Shown here piece by piece: positions 55,154-63,974 of a DNA stretch of 64,000 bases. The notes under the pieces are model-generated. The model made no database searches and was not told the origin of the DNA. It saw only the letters and a list, made by a program, of their open reading frames with translations. This stretch comes from Crassaminicella indica (GTDB taxonomy: Bacteria > Bacillota > Clostridia > Peptostreptococcales > Thermotaleaceae): positions 992,001-1,056,000 of the forward strand of contig NZ_CP078093.1 in NCBI RefSeq assembly GCF_019203185.1, written 5' to 3'. Position 1 is the stretch's first letter. Each line of letters starts with the position of its first letter. Both the position numbers and the translations under genes were made by a program.

Positions 55154-57901
55154 TTGAGGAAAGCAAAAGGTATATTTTTTGGTTTGATTATGGTTGCAAT
55201 CATATTTCTTTTTACTTCCTTTACAACCATTATTGATTTCATAACAGATTATCAGTGGTTTAAGGAAGTGGGATATGATAAGGTTTTTTTAACAAAATTA
55301 ATGGTCCAATTAAAAATGGGAATACCTATTTTTATTGTACTCACATTATTGATTCATTTTTATCTATTGTCTATTAAGAAGAATTATAACAAAAGGATAA
55401 ATACAGCTGGTAATAGAATAAGTGAAAAAGGAATGAATAGGATAGCATTAGGAATTTCAGTAGTTGTTTCTTTTTTAACGACTATGACAATAACTGGAAA
55501 TCTATGGTTTGAGCTGTTGAAGTTTTTGAATGCAACTCCATTTCATATTCTTGATCCTATATTTAAAAAGGATATATCCTTTTATATGTTCAAGATGCCT
55601 TTCTTAGAGCAGATTTACTATCTATTTATAAGCTTTATTGTATTTTTAGGGATTGTTACAGTTGTTTTCTATATGATTTTAATGAGTGTAAGAAGACCTG
55701 CTATTTTTGATAGGAATGATGAGGTAGAAGATAATGTTAGAAGAATTTATCCTAATATGAACAATGGAAAACAATTATTAAATATTGCACTAGAGCAGAT
55801 CACTATTTTAGGCGTGATATTTTTTGTACTATTAGGATTAGGATATGTACTGAAAACATATGATTTATTATATTCACCTCGTGGGGTAGCTTATGGGGCA
55901 AGCTTTACAGATATTCATGTTACATTATGGGTCTACAGAGCTAAGATTTTATTATCTATTTTTTCTGCGGTTTTATTGATTATAGGAGCAAAAAGAAAAA
56001 AATTAAAATTAGTTCTTACAGGACCTATTATTATGATTGCTATATCTATATTGGGAAATGCTGTTGCTTTAGGGGTACAGAATTTTATTGTAGCTCCTGA
56101 TGAAATTTCAAAGGAAAGAACATATTTAGAGCATAATATAAATTATACAAAGATGGCCTATGGATTAGATAAAATTGAAGAAAAGGATTTTCCTGCAACT
56201 AGAGATCTAACAAGAGAAGACTTAGATAAGAATATAAAAACGATAAAAAATATTCGTATAAATGATTACCGTCCTACAAAGCAGTTTTATAATCAGAGTC
56301 AAGGAATTCGATTGTACTATCAATTCCCTGATGTGGATATAGATAGATATAATATTGATGGACAGCTGACGCAAGTATTTTTATCAGGTAGAGAGATTAA
56401 TGAAGGAAAAATTAATGAACAATGGATTAATCAACATTTGAAATATACACATGGTTATGGTGTTGCATTATCTCTTGTCAATGCAATTACAAGTCAGGGA
56501 CAACCTGAGCTCTTGATAAAAAATATTCCACCAAAGTCTGATATAGAGAGTTTGAAAATAAAATATCCACAGATTTACTTTGGAGAGCTTACAAACAATT
56601 ATGTGATTACTAATACAAAAGAAAAAGAATTTGATTATCCTAGTGGTGGTCAAAATGAAGAAACCTTCTATGAAGGAAGTGCAGGAATCCATTTAGGAGG
56701 AATCAATAAGCTTTTATATGCTATTAAGGAGAGAAGCTCGAAAATATTGATATCAGGAAATATTACTAAGGATAGTAAAATTTTGATATACAGAAATATA
56801 AAAGATAGGGCAAAAAAAATTGCACCATTTATATACTATGATGATGATCCATATCTTGTTATCAATGATGGAAAGCTATTTTGGATTTTAGATGGTTATA
56901 CGGTTAGTGAGAATTTTCCTTATGCTAAACCATTTGGAGAGGGCAGGACGAATTATATCAGAAACTCTGTTAAGGTAGTAATAGATGCTTATAATGGAGA
57001 TACTACTTATTATGTAGTAGATAAACATGATCCTGTGATAAAAAGTATGATGAAAATCTTCCCTCAGTTATTCACAAGTGTGGATAAGATGCCTGAAGGA
57101 ATCAAAAGCCATATAAGATATCCACAAACATTATTTGATATACAGGCAAATGTGTATAAAGTATATCATATGAATAATACAGAAGTATTTTATCAACAGG
57201 AAGATTTATGGGATATTGCCCATGAGATTTATGAACAAGAAAAACGAGTAATGGAATCAAATTATTTTATAATGAAATTACCAGAGGAGGATAAAGAGGA
57301 ATTCTTATTATCTATCCCTTATACTCCAAAGAACAAACCTAATCTGACAGCTCTTTTCATGGCGAGAAATGATGGAGAGAACTATGGAAAATTGATAATC
57401 TATAAGATGCCAAAGCAGAAGAATGTTTATGGACCTATGCAGATAGAGTCTAAGATTGATCAAGATACAACTATTTCTAAGGAATTTTCTTTATGGGGGC
57501 AAAAGGGTTCTACTTATATTCGAGGAAACCTACTGACTATCCCAATAGAGAATTCACTCCTTTATATCGAACCTATTTATTTAAAGGCAGACAATGAAAA
57601 TAGTTTGCCAGAAGTAAAAAGAGTGATAGTAGCCTATGGAGATCGTATAGCTTATGAAGAAACATTAGAAAAAGCATTAGATCAATTGTTTGGAGAAGTA
57701 AGAACGCCAAATGTAACTATTCCAGAGGAGGATTTGAAGGATTCAGTAGATGTAAAGGGCATGATAGAAAGAGCAAATGAAGTATTTGTGAAAGCTCAAG
57801 AAGCTCAAAGAAATGGAAAATGGGCAGAGTATGGAAAATATTTGGATGAATTAAAAGGTTTATTGGAAAGATTAAATCAAATAGAAAAGGGAATCTCATA
57901 A
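55154..57901 (+). CDS. UPF0182 (COG1615) large membrane protein
   Basis: About 915 residues: roughly seven membrane segments in the first 330 residues (first: GIFFGLIMVAIIFLFTSFTTIIDF; TDYQWFKEVGY after it is a family hallmark), then a ~570-residue extracytoplasmic domain (NINYTKMAYGLDKIEEKDFPA, YVVDKHDPVIKSMMKIFPQLF, FDIQANVYKVYHM). Function unknown in all members I know. TTG 55154 is preferred because AGGGGTG ends 6 bases before it; the GTG at 55145 lies inside that sequence. The stop codon is part of the terminator hairpin shared with the converging protease gene. Confidence 0.92.
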   Translation: MRKAKGIFFGLIMVAIIFLFTSFTTIIDFITDYQWFKEVGYDKVFLTKLMVQLKMGIPIFIVLTLLIHFYLLSIKKNYNKRINTAGNRISEKGMNRIALGISVVVSFLTTMTITGNLWFELLKFLNATPFHILDPIFKKDISFYMFKMPFLEQIYYLFISFIVFLGIVTVVFYMILMSVRRPAIFDRNDEVEDNVRRIYPNMNNGKQLLNIALEQITILGVIFFVLLGLGYVLKTYDLLYSPRGVAYGASFTDIHVTLWVYRAKILLSIFSAVLLIIGAKRKKLKLVLTGPIIMIAISILGNAVALGVQNFIVAPDEISKERTYLEHNINYTKMAYGLDKIEEKDFPATRDLTREDLDKNIKTIKNIRINDYRPTKQFYNQSQGIRLYYQFPDVDIDRYNIDGQLTQVFLSGREINEGKINEQWINQHLKYTHGYGVALSLVNAITSQGQPELLIKNIPPKSDIESLKIKYPQIYFGELTNNYVITNTKEKEFDYPSGGQNEETFYEGSAGIHLGGINKLLYAIKERSSKILISGNITKDSKILIYRNIKDRAKKIAPFIYYDDDPYLVINDGKLFWILDGYTVSENFPYAKPFGEGRTNYIRNSVKVVIDAYNGDTTYYVVDKHDPVIKSMMKIFPQLFTSVDKMPEGIKSHIRYPQTLFDIQANVYKVYHMNNTEVFYQQEDLWDIAHEIYEQEKRVMESNYFIMKLPEEDKEEFLLSIPYTPKNKPNLTALFMARNDGENYGKLIIYKMPKQKNVYGPMQIESKIDQDTTISKEFSLWGQKGSTYIRGNLLTIPIENSLLYIEPIYLKADNENSLPEVKRVIVAYGDRIAYEETLEKALDQLFGEVRTPNVTIPEEDLKDSVDVKGMIERANEVFVKAQEAQRNGKWAEYGKYLDELKGLLERLNQIEKGIS

Positions 57902-57916
57902 TGAGATTCCCTTTTT
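57885..57916. terminator. Bidirectional terminator between UPF0182 and M50 genes
   Basis: Perfect 11-bp stem GGGAATCTCAT / ATGAGATTCCC with a one-base loop, A-rich left flank and T5 right flank; it contains the UPF0182 stop and touches the end of the protease gene. Confidence 0.9.
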
Positions 57917-58547
57917 AAACACTAAAAAGGCTTCTTAAAAACCAATAAATGAATGAAATAGGTGGACCAATGATTTTACCTGTTAAACGGGTTATGATCA
58001 ATAACATGAGGATAAATCTTCCTTTTGTATAAATTTCATAATAAAAAGGTTTATCCTTTAACCCTAATAATCCAAAGAAGATATGTGAACCGTCTAGTGG
58101 AGGGATTGGCAATAAATTAAATACAAATAAAACAATGTTGATCCATACGGTATAATCGAACACTTCCATAATAGTATTATAAAGATCATATGATAAAAAT
58201 GTAATAGGGACTTCATACAATAGCTTCATAAGCATAAGAAAAAAAATAGCGATAAGTAGGTTCATCATAGGACCTGCTAGTGATACTAAGCAATCATCTC
58301 GTCTTCTATTTTTAAAATTCAGCTCATTTATTACAACAGGCTTTGCCCACCCAAATCTAGCAAATAATATAAGAAAAAAACCAATAGGATCAAGATGATT
58401 AGCAGGATTTAATGATAATCTACCTTGAAGTTTTGGTGTATCATCTCCTAACCAAACAGCTACCTGAGCATGTGCATATTCATGTAAGGAAAGGCCGATG
58501 AGTATTCCTGGAAGTGTTAAAAGCATTTCTCTAATGTTGATATCCAT
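57915..58547 (-). CDS. Site-2-protease-type M50 membrane metalloprotease
   Basis: 210 residues, about five membrane segments. Zinc motif HEYAH at residues 22-26, the family sequence LNPANHLDPIGF, and the second motif LLPIPPLDGSHIFFGLLG with the metal Asp. It is the short YwhC/Rip2-like form without PDZ domain. GAGGAAA precedes ATG. The SurA-like lipoprotein gene lies 68 bases upstream in the same direction, so they may be co-transcribed. Substrate unknown. Confidence 0.92.
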   Translation of the reverse strand: MDINIREMLLTLPGILIGLSLHEYAHAQVAVWLGDDTPKLQGRLSLNPANHLDPIGFFLILFARFGWAKPVVINELNFKNRRRDDCLVSLAGPMMNLLIAIFFLMLMKLLYEVPITFLSYDLYNTIMEVFDYTVWINIVLFVFNLLPIPPLDGSHIFFGLLGLKDKPFYYEIYTKGRFILMLLIITRLTGKIIGPPISFIYWFLRSLFSV

Positions 58548-58615
58548 GAATTTCCTCCTTCTTTTGTAAAAAAGTCTATGTTTATTTTATAATAAATTTA
58601 TAAAATATGAAATAC

Positions 58616-59389
58616 TTAATTTGAGAAATTAGAGTGATATTGATTATATTTTTTATTGATAATTATATTGGATTTTTTTAATTGATTTTTTATATAACGA
58701 TCGAGTTGATAAGTGCCTAATTCTTTTTTTAGTTTTTTCAGGATCAATTCTTTTTTTATTTTTTTAAGCGTATAAGCTTTATAAGCTTCTTCCGTATCTA
58801 AATCAAAAAGCTCCTTTTCTTTTGATTGACGAAACATATGAAAATATTTGTAGTATATATTGGTATCTATTTTTTCTTGAATATTTGATACATAAGCTTC
58901 ATAAGCTTTTTGCATTTCATCTTCGTTTGGAATAAGAGATCTATCCTTTGCTTCTTGTAGGATTATTATGTCTTTTAAAATTTCTTCAAAAGCAGCAATA
59001 ACATTATCTTGTTTATTTAATATTTGTTCATAGTGGTCAATTTCTTTTAGCAAAAAATATTTCAAAGCTTCTACATCTTCATAGCCATTTAAGGAAGAAA
59101 TAAAATTTTTTGCAGCTTCAAGCTTTTTTTCTTTAAGCAAATGGATAATATGATCAATCAAATCGCGTCTTAAATGGAGAAGCTCTAGATTTCTATATAT
59201 ATTGTTTTGAAAGCTATTATATTCATATAAAGCTTTTTCTAATTGAAAAGCTATAAGCTTTTCTTTCACATCTTCTATAGTAATGATATGATCATTTACA
59301 ATAGCGATTTCATTTGGATTCAAATCTTTATGTTCTACACAGGAAGTGAGTAATATTAAAAAGATAAACAGTAAAGCAATTTTTTTCAT
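58616..59389 (-). CDS. Lipoprotein with SurA-like N-terminal chaperone region
   Basis: 257 residues; signal ends with lipobox LTSC. NEIAIVNDHIITIEDVKEKL resembles the N-terminal helix-hook of SurA/PrsA-type chaperones, followed by long charged helices (ILQEAKDRSLIPNEDEMQKAYEAYV is the usual second half). No parvulin (PPIase) domain is visible, so it would be a chaperone-only form. Coupled in position to the M50 protease; a joint role in envelope protein quality control is inference. Confidence 0.7.
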   Translation of the reverse strand: MKKIALLFIFLILLTSCVEHKDLNPNEIAIVNDHIITIEDVKEKLIAFQLEKALYEYNSFQNNIYRNLELLHLRRDLIDHIIHLLKEKKLEAAKNFISSLNGYEDVEALKYFLLKEIDHYEQILNKQDNVIAAFEEILKDIIILQEAKDRSLIPNEDEMQKAYEAYVSNIQEKIDTNIYYKYFHMFRQSKEKELFDLDTEEAYKAYTLKKIKKELILKKLKKELGTYQLDRYIKNQLKKSNIIINKKYNQYHSNFSN

Positions 59390-59511
59390 AACATATCACC
59401 TCTATGGATTATATACCCTAAAATTATACATATAGAATTAAAAAAGTTTCAAAATAAATATAGAATTTTCCTAAAAATACCTTTTGTTTTATGTATTAAA
59501 AAATATATAAA

Positions 59512-59548
59512 AATAGAACAAAAGATCCTTTAATAAAGACCTTTTGTC
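59512..59548 (-). terminator. Terminator of the small unknown gene (minus strand)
   Basis: ACAAAAGATC / GACCTTTTGT hairpin (59519-59528, 59539-59548) with an A/T-rich stretch that gives T-runs on the minus strand. Confidence 0.65.
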
Positions 59549-59584
59549 CTTTGGGAACAATATAAAAAGGGATAACAATGACCT

Positions 59585-59776
59585 TTAATGATTTCTTAAT
59601 AATTTTAATTCTTCTATAGACATAGCATCTAAATTTTTTGCCATTTGAGCAAATTCTGTTCGATCAATAAAGCCTTTTGAAATAAGAATTTCTATAAGTG
59701 CAGCAATTGCTAAGGTGTTTCTATAATCAACTTCCTTTAAATCACCTATTTGTGCATATAAATCAATATCATACAT
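59585..59776 (-). CDS. Small acidic protein of unknown function
   Basis: 63 residues from ATG 59776, which has a G7 Shine-Dalgarno about 9 bases upstream; the longer start at 59803 lies before it. Content: MYDIDLYAQIGDLKEVDYR, then TLAIAALIEILISKGFIDRTEF and a leucine-rich end. It looks mostly helical and cytosolic. I do not recognise a family; its clean ribosome site and own terminator support it as a real gene. Confidence 0.65.
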   Translation of the reverse strand: MYDIDLYAQIGDLKEVDYRNTLAIAALIEILISKGFIDRTEFAQMAKNLDAMSIEELKLLRNH

Positions 59777-59919
59777 AATTATTTCCCCCCCATAAATATT
59801 CATTGTAACTGTAATTATGAACTAAAATTTAAAAAAATATACACAAAAAGCTTTGCATATTATAAACATTGGACAAATATAATTCTATAAGGATAAACTC
59901 ACAGCTAGGGGGTGAAGGT

Positions 59920-60405
59920 ATGGAACTGACGCCATGTAGCTATTTTTTTAAGCTTGCTAAATATTTTATAAAGTCCCTTATAGCTTATTGCTTAAAAAAA
60001 GATGAAGAGCTTGAAAAATTATATTATCGTACAATGGATATACATATAGAATATATTGAAAAATACTGTAATGAAATAGAGAAGGAAGAAAGATTGAAGG
60101 AAAGAATTTATGAATTGTTAGCTTTAATAGCTTTAAGAGCGCAAACAGACACATTGAGGATAAAGAATAAAACTTATAAAGGGTTAAAATTAAGAGAAAA
60201 TATTATGCAGAATTTCTATATAGAGCTGTGGATTATAGGGAAAAAGCTATATTTATATATTTATGAAAAATGTGGAGAAAATGAAGAGTTAGTCCCTTTT
60301 AGCATTGATATTCCATATCTTTTGCGTCTTGACCAAGTATACTTTGCTTTAAAAAATAAAAGAATTCCTGGTCTTTTAAGCCTTTTATATGAAAGCAGGA
60401 AATAA
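59920..60405 (+). CDS. Unknown helical protein
   Basis: 161 residues from ATG 59920, which follows AGGGGGTGAAGGT; the frame open to 59869 has no ribosome site there. Content: Leu/Glu/Lys/Tyr-rich helices (KDEELEKLYYRTMDIHIEYIEKY, ELLALIALRAQTDTLR), no signal peptide or clear membrane helix, no catalytic motif. It is divergent from the small gene at 59585 with about 140 bases between, so they may share control. I do not recognise a family. Confidence 0.65.
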   Translation: MELTPCSYFFKLAKYFIKSLIAYCLKKDEELEKLYYRTMDIHIEYIEKYCNEIEKEERLKERIYELLALIALRAQTDTLRIKNKTYKGLKLRENIMQNFYIELWIIGKKLYLYIYEKCGENEELVPFSIDIPYLLRLDQVYFALKNKRIPGLLSLLYESRK

Positions 60406-60415
60406 TTTATATATA

Positions 60416-60653
60416 TATAGGCAAACAACATCAAAATGAAATATAAAAGATAGTTCATTCCAGATAACTTTTGAAAAAACAAAACTTCATTTCATGAAAA
60501 AATACTAAACCTTCAAAACTCACTTCGTTCAAACAATGAAGGTTCTTAACGTATTTTTTATGAAATTTCAGTAAGTTTTTTTACAAAAGTTATCGAAGTC
60601 ATTCACTTATCTTTATATATTTCTTTTTTTATGTTGAAGTTGTTTACCTATAG
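60416..60653 (+). repeat. Repeat family copy D (full length)
   Basis: Begins TATAGGCAAACAACATCAAA and ends TTGAAGTTGTTTACCTATA, so its termini are inverted repeats of about 19 bp. Interior matches copy A almost base for base. Immediately after its end (60653-60667) lies a mirrored terminus, GATAAACAACTTCAAA, as if a second copy had begun there. Confidence 0.88.
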
Positions 60654-60684
60654 ATAAACAACTTCAAATAAGACAAAATTAATT

Positions 60685-60726
60685 ATTGTATAGCAATTTC
60701 GTAAAGGTTGCTATACAATTTTTATT
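60685..60726 (+). terminator. Terminator before the GNAT gene
   Basis: Perfect 12-bp stem ATTGTATAGCAA / TTGCTATACAAT (60685-60696, 60708-60719) with a T5 tail; probably ends the transcript of the unknown gene at 59920. Confidence 0.8.
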
Positions 60727-60768
60727 AGAAACGTATATAAAAGAACTATATTAAAAGGGGTAGGGAGC

Positions 60769-61629
60769 ATGATTAAAAATTATTTAGAATTAAATAAATT
60801 TGAAGTAGAGAAATTTCTTCAGTTTATAAATAGAAATAAAATAAATAAATTATCTTTTGAGGATATGGATAAGGAAATTAAATCTGAAGAATTTGATTTT
60901 GGTAGAGGAGTTATTTTAAAGATCAAAGGACAATATATTATGGGAATGGCATCAATAATATTAAAAGAATGTAATAAGAAAGGAATAGCATATATAATTA
61001 AGTTAGATATAAATGAAAGCATAGAGGATAAGAGGACAGTTTTGTGTGAGATAATAGAAGAATCTAAGAATATAGCCAAAAAATATGGAGCAAGGGAAAT
61101 ATTTTTAGGTACAAAGGATGATACAATAATTAGAAATTTAAATACTTTAGATATAGAGAAACAATATTCGGTAATAAGGATGACATTAGATAATATAAGA
61201 GTTAAATATTCACCATTAAGTCTAGTTAAGTTATCAGAGGAAAATAAGAAAGAATATTTAATGATTTATAATGATGCCTTTAAAGAAGTTCCAAATGCAG
61301 CAACGCTAACAGAGAGTGATATTGATGAATATATAAAAAGAGCAGATGAAAATAATTATATAGCTATAGCAAATAATGAAATGATAGGTTTTTTGCAGTT
61401 TAATATTAAAGACGGAGTGGGAGAATTTGATTTAGGATTAATTAAGAGTGCTAGAGGAAAGGGATATGGAAAGCTGCTTTTAGAAACGGCTATTAGCTTT
61501 TTGAATTTGAAGAAAGTAAAAGAAATAGGTTTGATTGTTGCTACAAAAAATACTTTAGCTTATGATATGTATAAGAAAAGAGGATTTAAAGAAAGTAAAT
61601 TAGTTAGCGATTGGTTTCAACTTGATTAA
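60769..61629 (+). CDS. GNAT-family N-acetyltransferase, two-domain
   Basis: 286 residues. The C-terminal half is a clear GNAT domain: acetyl-CoA loop ARGKGYGKLLLETAI preceded by FDLGLI, and NTLAYDMYKKRGFKESK at the end. The N-terminal ~140 residues look like a second, degenerate GNAT fold (IMGMASIILKE, YIIKLDINESIEDKRTVLCEIIEES). Substrate unknown. GGGGTAGGG precedes ATG. The MFS exporter gene follows 57 bases on, suggesting a two-gene unit such as acetylate-and-export, which is inference. Confidence 0.85.
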   Translation: MIKNYLELNKFEVEKFLQFINRNKINKLSFEDMDKEIKSEEFDFGRGVILKIKGQYIMGMASIILKECNKKGIAYIIKLDINESIEDKRTVLCEIIEESKNIAKKYGAREIFLGTKDDTIIRNLNTLDIEKQYSVIRMTLDNIRVKYSPLSLVKLSEENKKEYLMIYNDAFKEVPNAATLTESDIDEYIKRADENNYIAIANNEMIGFLQFNIKDGVGEFDLGLIKSARGKGYGKLLLETAISFLNLKKVKEIGLIVATKNTLAYDMYKKRGFKESKLVSDWFQLD

Positions 61630-61686
61630 CTTTGATGACATATGATAAAATGTGAGGATAAAATTCTAATATATGAGGTGCTGATT

Positions 61687-62859
61687 TTGAATAAAAAAAT
61701 AATCTATTTAATTGTTGCAATGTTTTTCATGAGTATTTTAGCAAATACAGCTCATCCTGTTACACCAGAATTAGTTGTTAGTTTAAATATGTCTTCACTG
61801 ATGTATGGAATCATGTTTGCTACTATGTCTATAGCGAGCTTTACTATGTCACCCATTTGGGGAAGCTTATCAGATAAATATAGGAGCAGAAAATTATTTA
61901 TATATCTTCCTTCTATAGGTTATGGACTTGCACAAATAGGATTTGGCTTTTCTACATCTCCAGTATTGATTCTTATATTTAGAATTTTTGGTGGTGGTTT
62001 TGCTGCATCTATATTTACCAATGCTATAGCTTATATTGTTGATGAGACAGATCATACAAATAGAAGTAAAGCTATAGCTTATTATACAGCTATAACGGGT
62101 TTTGGAGTAGCATTAGGATATTTAGTTGGTGGATACATAGGTGTAAATGATTACCATCATGCTTTTATTTTTCAATCACTAGGACTTATTATACATGCTA
62201 TAATAGTTTATTTTCTTTTACCAGAAAGTAATGTGAAGATTGAGGATGTAAAAACATCAAAAAATTTTATCTTTCAAATAAAAGATGATTTTAAAAAATA
62301 TATGCCTACAGCTTTAGGAACATTACTTTTAGTTGTATTCTTCACATCATTTTCATTTATTGCTTATTCTACAGGTATAAATTATTTCTTAAAGAAATAT
62401 TTGAATTTAAATCCATTGCAAATAGGGTATTATATGGCTCTTACAGGTATTATAGGTATGATTGCCAATGTTTATTTAACGCCAAGAATATCAAGAAAAT
62501 ATGGTGATAAAAAATCACTTAAATATGTATTATTGGTTACGGGTATTACCCTTATTATTCTTTCAATGATAGATAAATTACTATCGCCAATTTCAATTAT
62601 TGTATTTTTAATATTTGTATTTTTTATTTCTATGTTTAAGCCACTGCTACAAACAATGGTATCAAACTTAAGCAAGAATGAGCATGGTAAAATCATGGGA
62701 CTTCAAAATTCTGCTAACTCTGTGGGAATGGTTGGAGGCTCTTTATTTGCTGGAACTTTATTAGATATATATCCTAAAATACCTTTTATGATGGCTGCTA
62801 TTATATTTATCGTATCTTATCTGATAATTTTATTTAGCAATAAGTTAAAAAAGATATGA
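61687..62859 (+). CDS. MFS exporter (drug:H+ antiporter type)
   Basis: 390 residues, twelve hydrophobic segments. GSLSDKYRSRKLFIYLPSIGYGLAQ is the DHA-type motif A loop between TM2 and TM3; YYTAITGFGVALGYLVGGYIG resembles motif C of antiporters. The start is TTG 61687 with GAGGTG upstream; the frame from 61642 lacks a ribosome site. Downstream of the GNAT gene. Substrate not predictable. Confidence 0.88.
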   Translation: MNKKIIYLIVAMFFMSILANTAHPVTPELVVSLNMSSLMYGIMFATMSIASFTMSPIWGSLSDKYRSRKLFIYLPSIGYGLAQIGFGFSTSPVLILIFRIFGGGFAASIFTNAIAYIVDETDHTNRSKAIAYYTAITGFGVALGYLVGGYIGVNDYHHAFIFQSLGLIIHAIIVYFLLPESNVKIEDVKTSKNFIFQIKDDFKKYMPTALGTLLLVVFFTSFSFIAYSTGINYFLKKYLNLNPLQIGYYMALTGIIGMIANVYLTPRISRKYGDKKSLKYVLLVTGITLIILSMIDKLLSPISIIVFLIFVFFISMFKPLLQTMVSNLSKNEHGKIMGLQNSANSVGMVGGSLFAGTLLDIYPKIPFMMAAIIFIVSYLIILFSNKLKKI

Positions 62860-62881
62860 TTATTATATTGCTTTAAAATAC

Positions 62882-62914
62882 AAAAAGATGTCTCAAAAGT
62901 TGGAGACATCTTTT
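62882..62914. terminator. Bidirectional terminator between the MFS and ACR3-like genes
   Basis: AAAAGATGTCTC / GAGACATCTTTT stem with an 8-base loop and A-/T-rich flanks, between converging genes. Confidence 0.88.
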
Positions 62915-62942
62915 CATATAGAGAAAATATTGAAAATAATTG

Positions 62943-63899
62943 TTATACAGATTTTTTCTGTACTAGCTTTATATACCATGCAGCCATTTGTACTTGAAAA
63001 ATATAGGCAACTGCAATAATTAATGCGATGTTTGAACCTTCAGATGAAAATGCAGTCATAGCAATAGCTAATGCAACGCTAAGATTCCTCATCACTGTAC
63101 CATAAACTAAAGCTATAGAATCTTCCCATGAGAAAAAGAAACGTCCGATCATTGTTGTAATGGTAAAATTGATTAAATAAAACAAAATAATTGGTATTAT
63201 AAGCAAAATTATTATAGAAGGATTATTAATAATTGTCTTTGCTTTTAATGATGTTGCAACGAAGATGATTCCTATTACACCAAGACTTGATAAAAGAGGA
63301 AAACGCATCTTCCATTTACTGTTGTATTGTTCAAGTCCAATATTATTAATCATTATATATCGAAGTGTAGCTCCTGCAATCATTGGAATTAATACTACAA
63401 TAAGAATTTGTCGTATAATTTTAAACATTGGTATAGCTACAGTAGTACCTAGATACATTTTTAAAACTAGAGGAGCTATTAGTGCACTAAGTAAAAGCGC
63501 AACAATAGTAATTTTAATTGCAGCATGTATATTTCCTTTAGCAAATCCAGTCCAAGAAATGGTCATTCCTGAAGTAGGGAGTACGGACATCAGCATAAAG
63601 CCTACAAAAATCATAGGTTGGTTTTTGAAAAATATTGAGCCGATGCAAAAAGCAATAAATGGAATTAAGATAAAATTTATCCCTTGAGAGGAGACAATTA
63701 ATGCTCCATTGCCTTTATTAAGTAATTCTTTGTAATTTAAATTGACCATCATTGGAAAAACCATCAAAAAAGTAAGAGGGATGATGAACATACTTAAAAA
63801 TTTTGAATCAAAAAAATAACCAAAAATCAAACCAAGCACCATAGATGCAAGAATACTTTTTGCAAGGTGTTTTTTTAATATTTTTAATAGATTCCACAT
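62943..63899 (-). CDS. ACR3/BASS-superfamily permease (arsenite or organic anion)
   Basis: 318 residues with about ten membrane segments. FIIPLTFLMVFPMMVNLNYKEL, SVLPTSGMTISWTGFAKGN and YGTVMRNLSVALAIAMTAF resemble arsenite permeases of the ACR3 type and related bile acid:sodium symporter-like proteins; the usual ACR3 Cys (in the CPC-like position) is not evident, so arsenite specificity is unproven. ATG 63899 follows GAAAGGCTGG on the minus strand; the longer frame to 63950 reads into operator-like DNA. A large inverted repeat precedes it. Confidence 0.75.
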   Translation of the reverse strand: MWNLLKILKKHLAKSILASMVLGLIFGYFFDSKFLSMFIIPLTFLMVFPMMVNLNYKELLNKGNGALIVSSQGINFILIPFIAFCIGSIFFKNQPMIFVGFMLMSVLPTSGMTISWTGFAKGNIHAAIKITIVALLLSALIAPLVLKMYLGTTVAIPMFKIIRQILIVVLIPMIAGATLRYIMINNIGLEQYNSKWKMRFPLLSSLGVIGIIFVATSLKAKTIINNPSIIILLIIPIILFYLINFTITTMIGRFFFSWEDSIALVYGTVMRNLSVALAIAMTAFSSEGSNIALIIAVAYIFQVQMAAWYIKLVQKKSV

Positions 63900-63930
63900 T
63901 AGTAATCGCCAGCCTTTCAAAAATATATAC

Positions 63931-63974
63931 ATATATATCGTTATATTCAAATATTAAAATATAACGATATATAT
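63931..63974. promoter_or_regulatory. Large inverted repeat upstream of the ACR3-like gene
   Basis: Perfect 17-bp arms ATATATATCGTTATATT (63931-63947) and its complement (63958-63974) with a 10-base centre. The length and AT-rich symmetric form suit an ArsR-type metalloregulator operator. The regulator gene would lie outside the window. Confidence 0.6.

Noticed and set aside
63265-63687. 140-codon plus-strand ORF opposite the ACR3-like permease
   Set aside because: The minus strand encodes a clear membrane permease; the plus-strand frame has no family features or Shine-Dalgarno.
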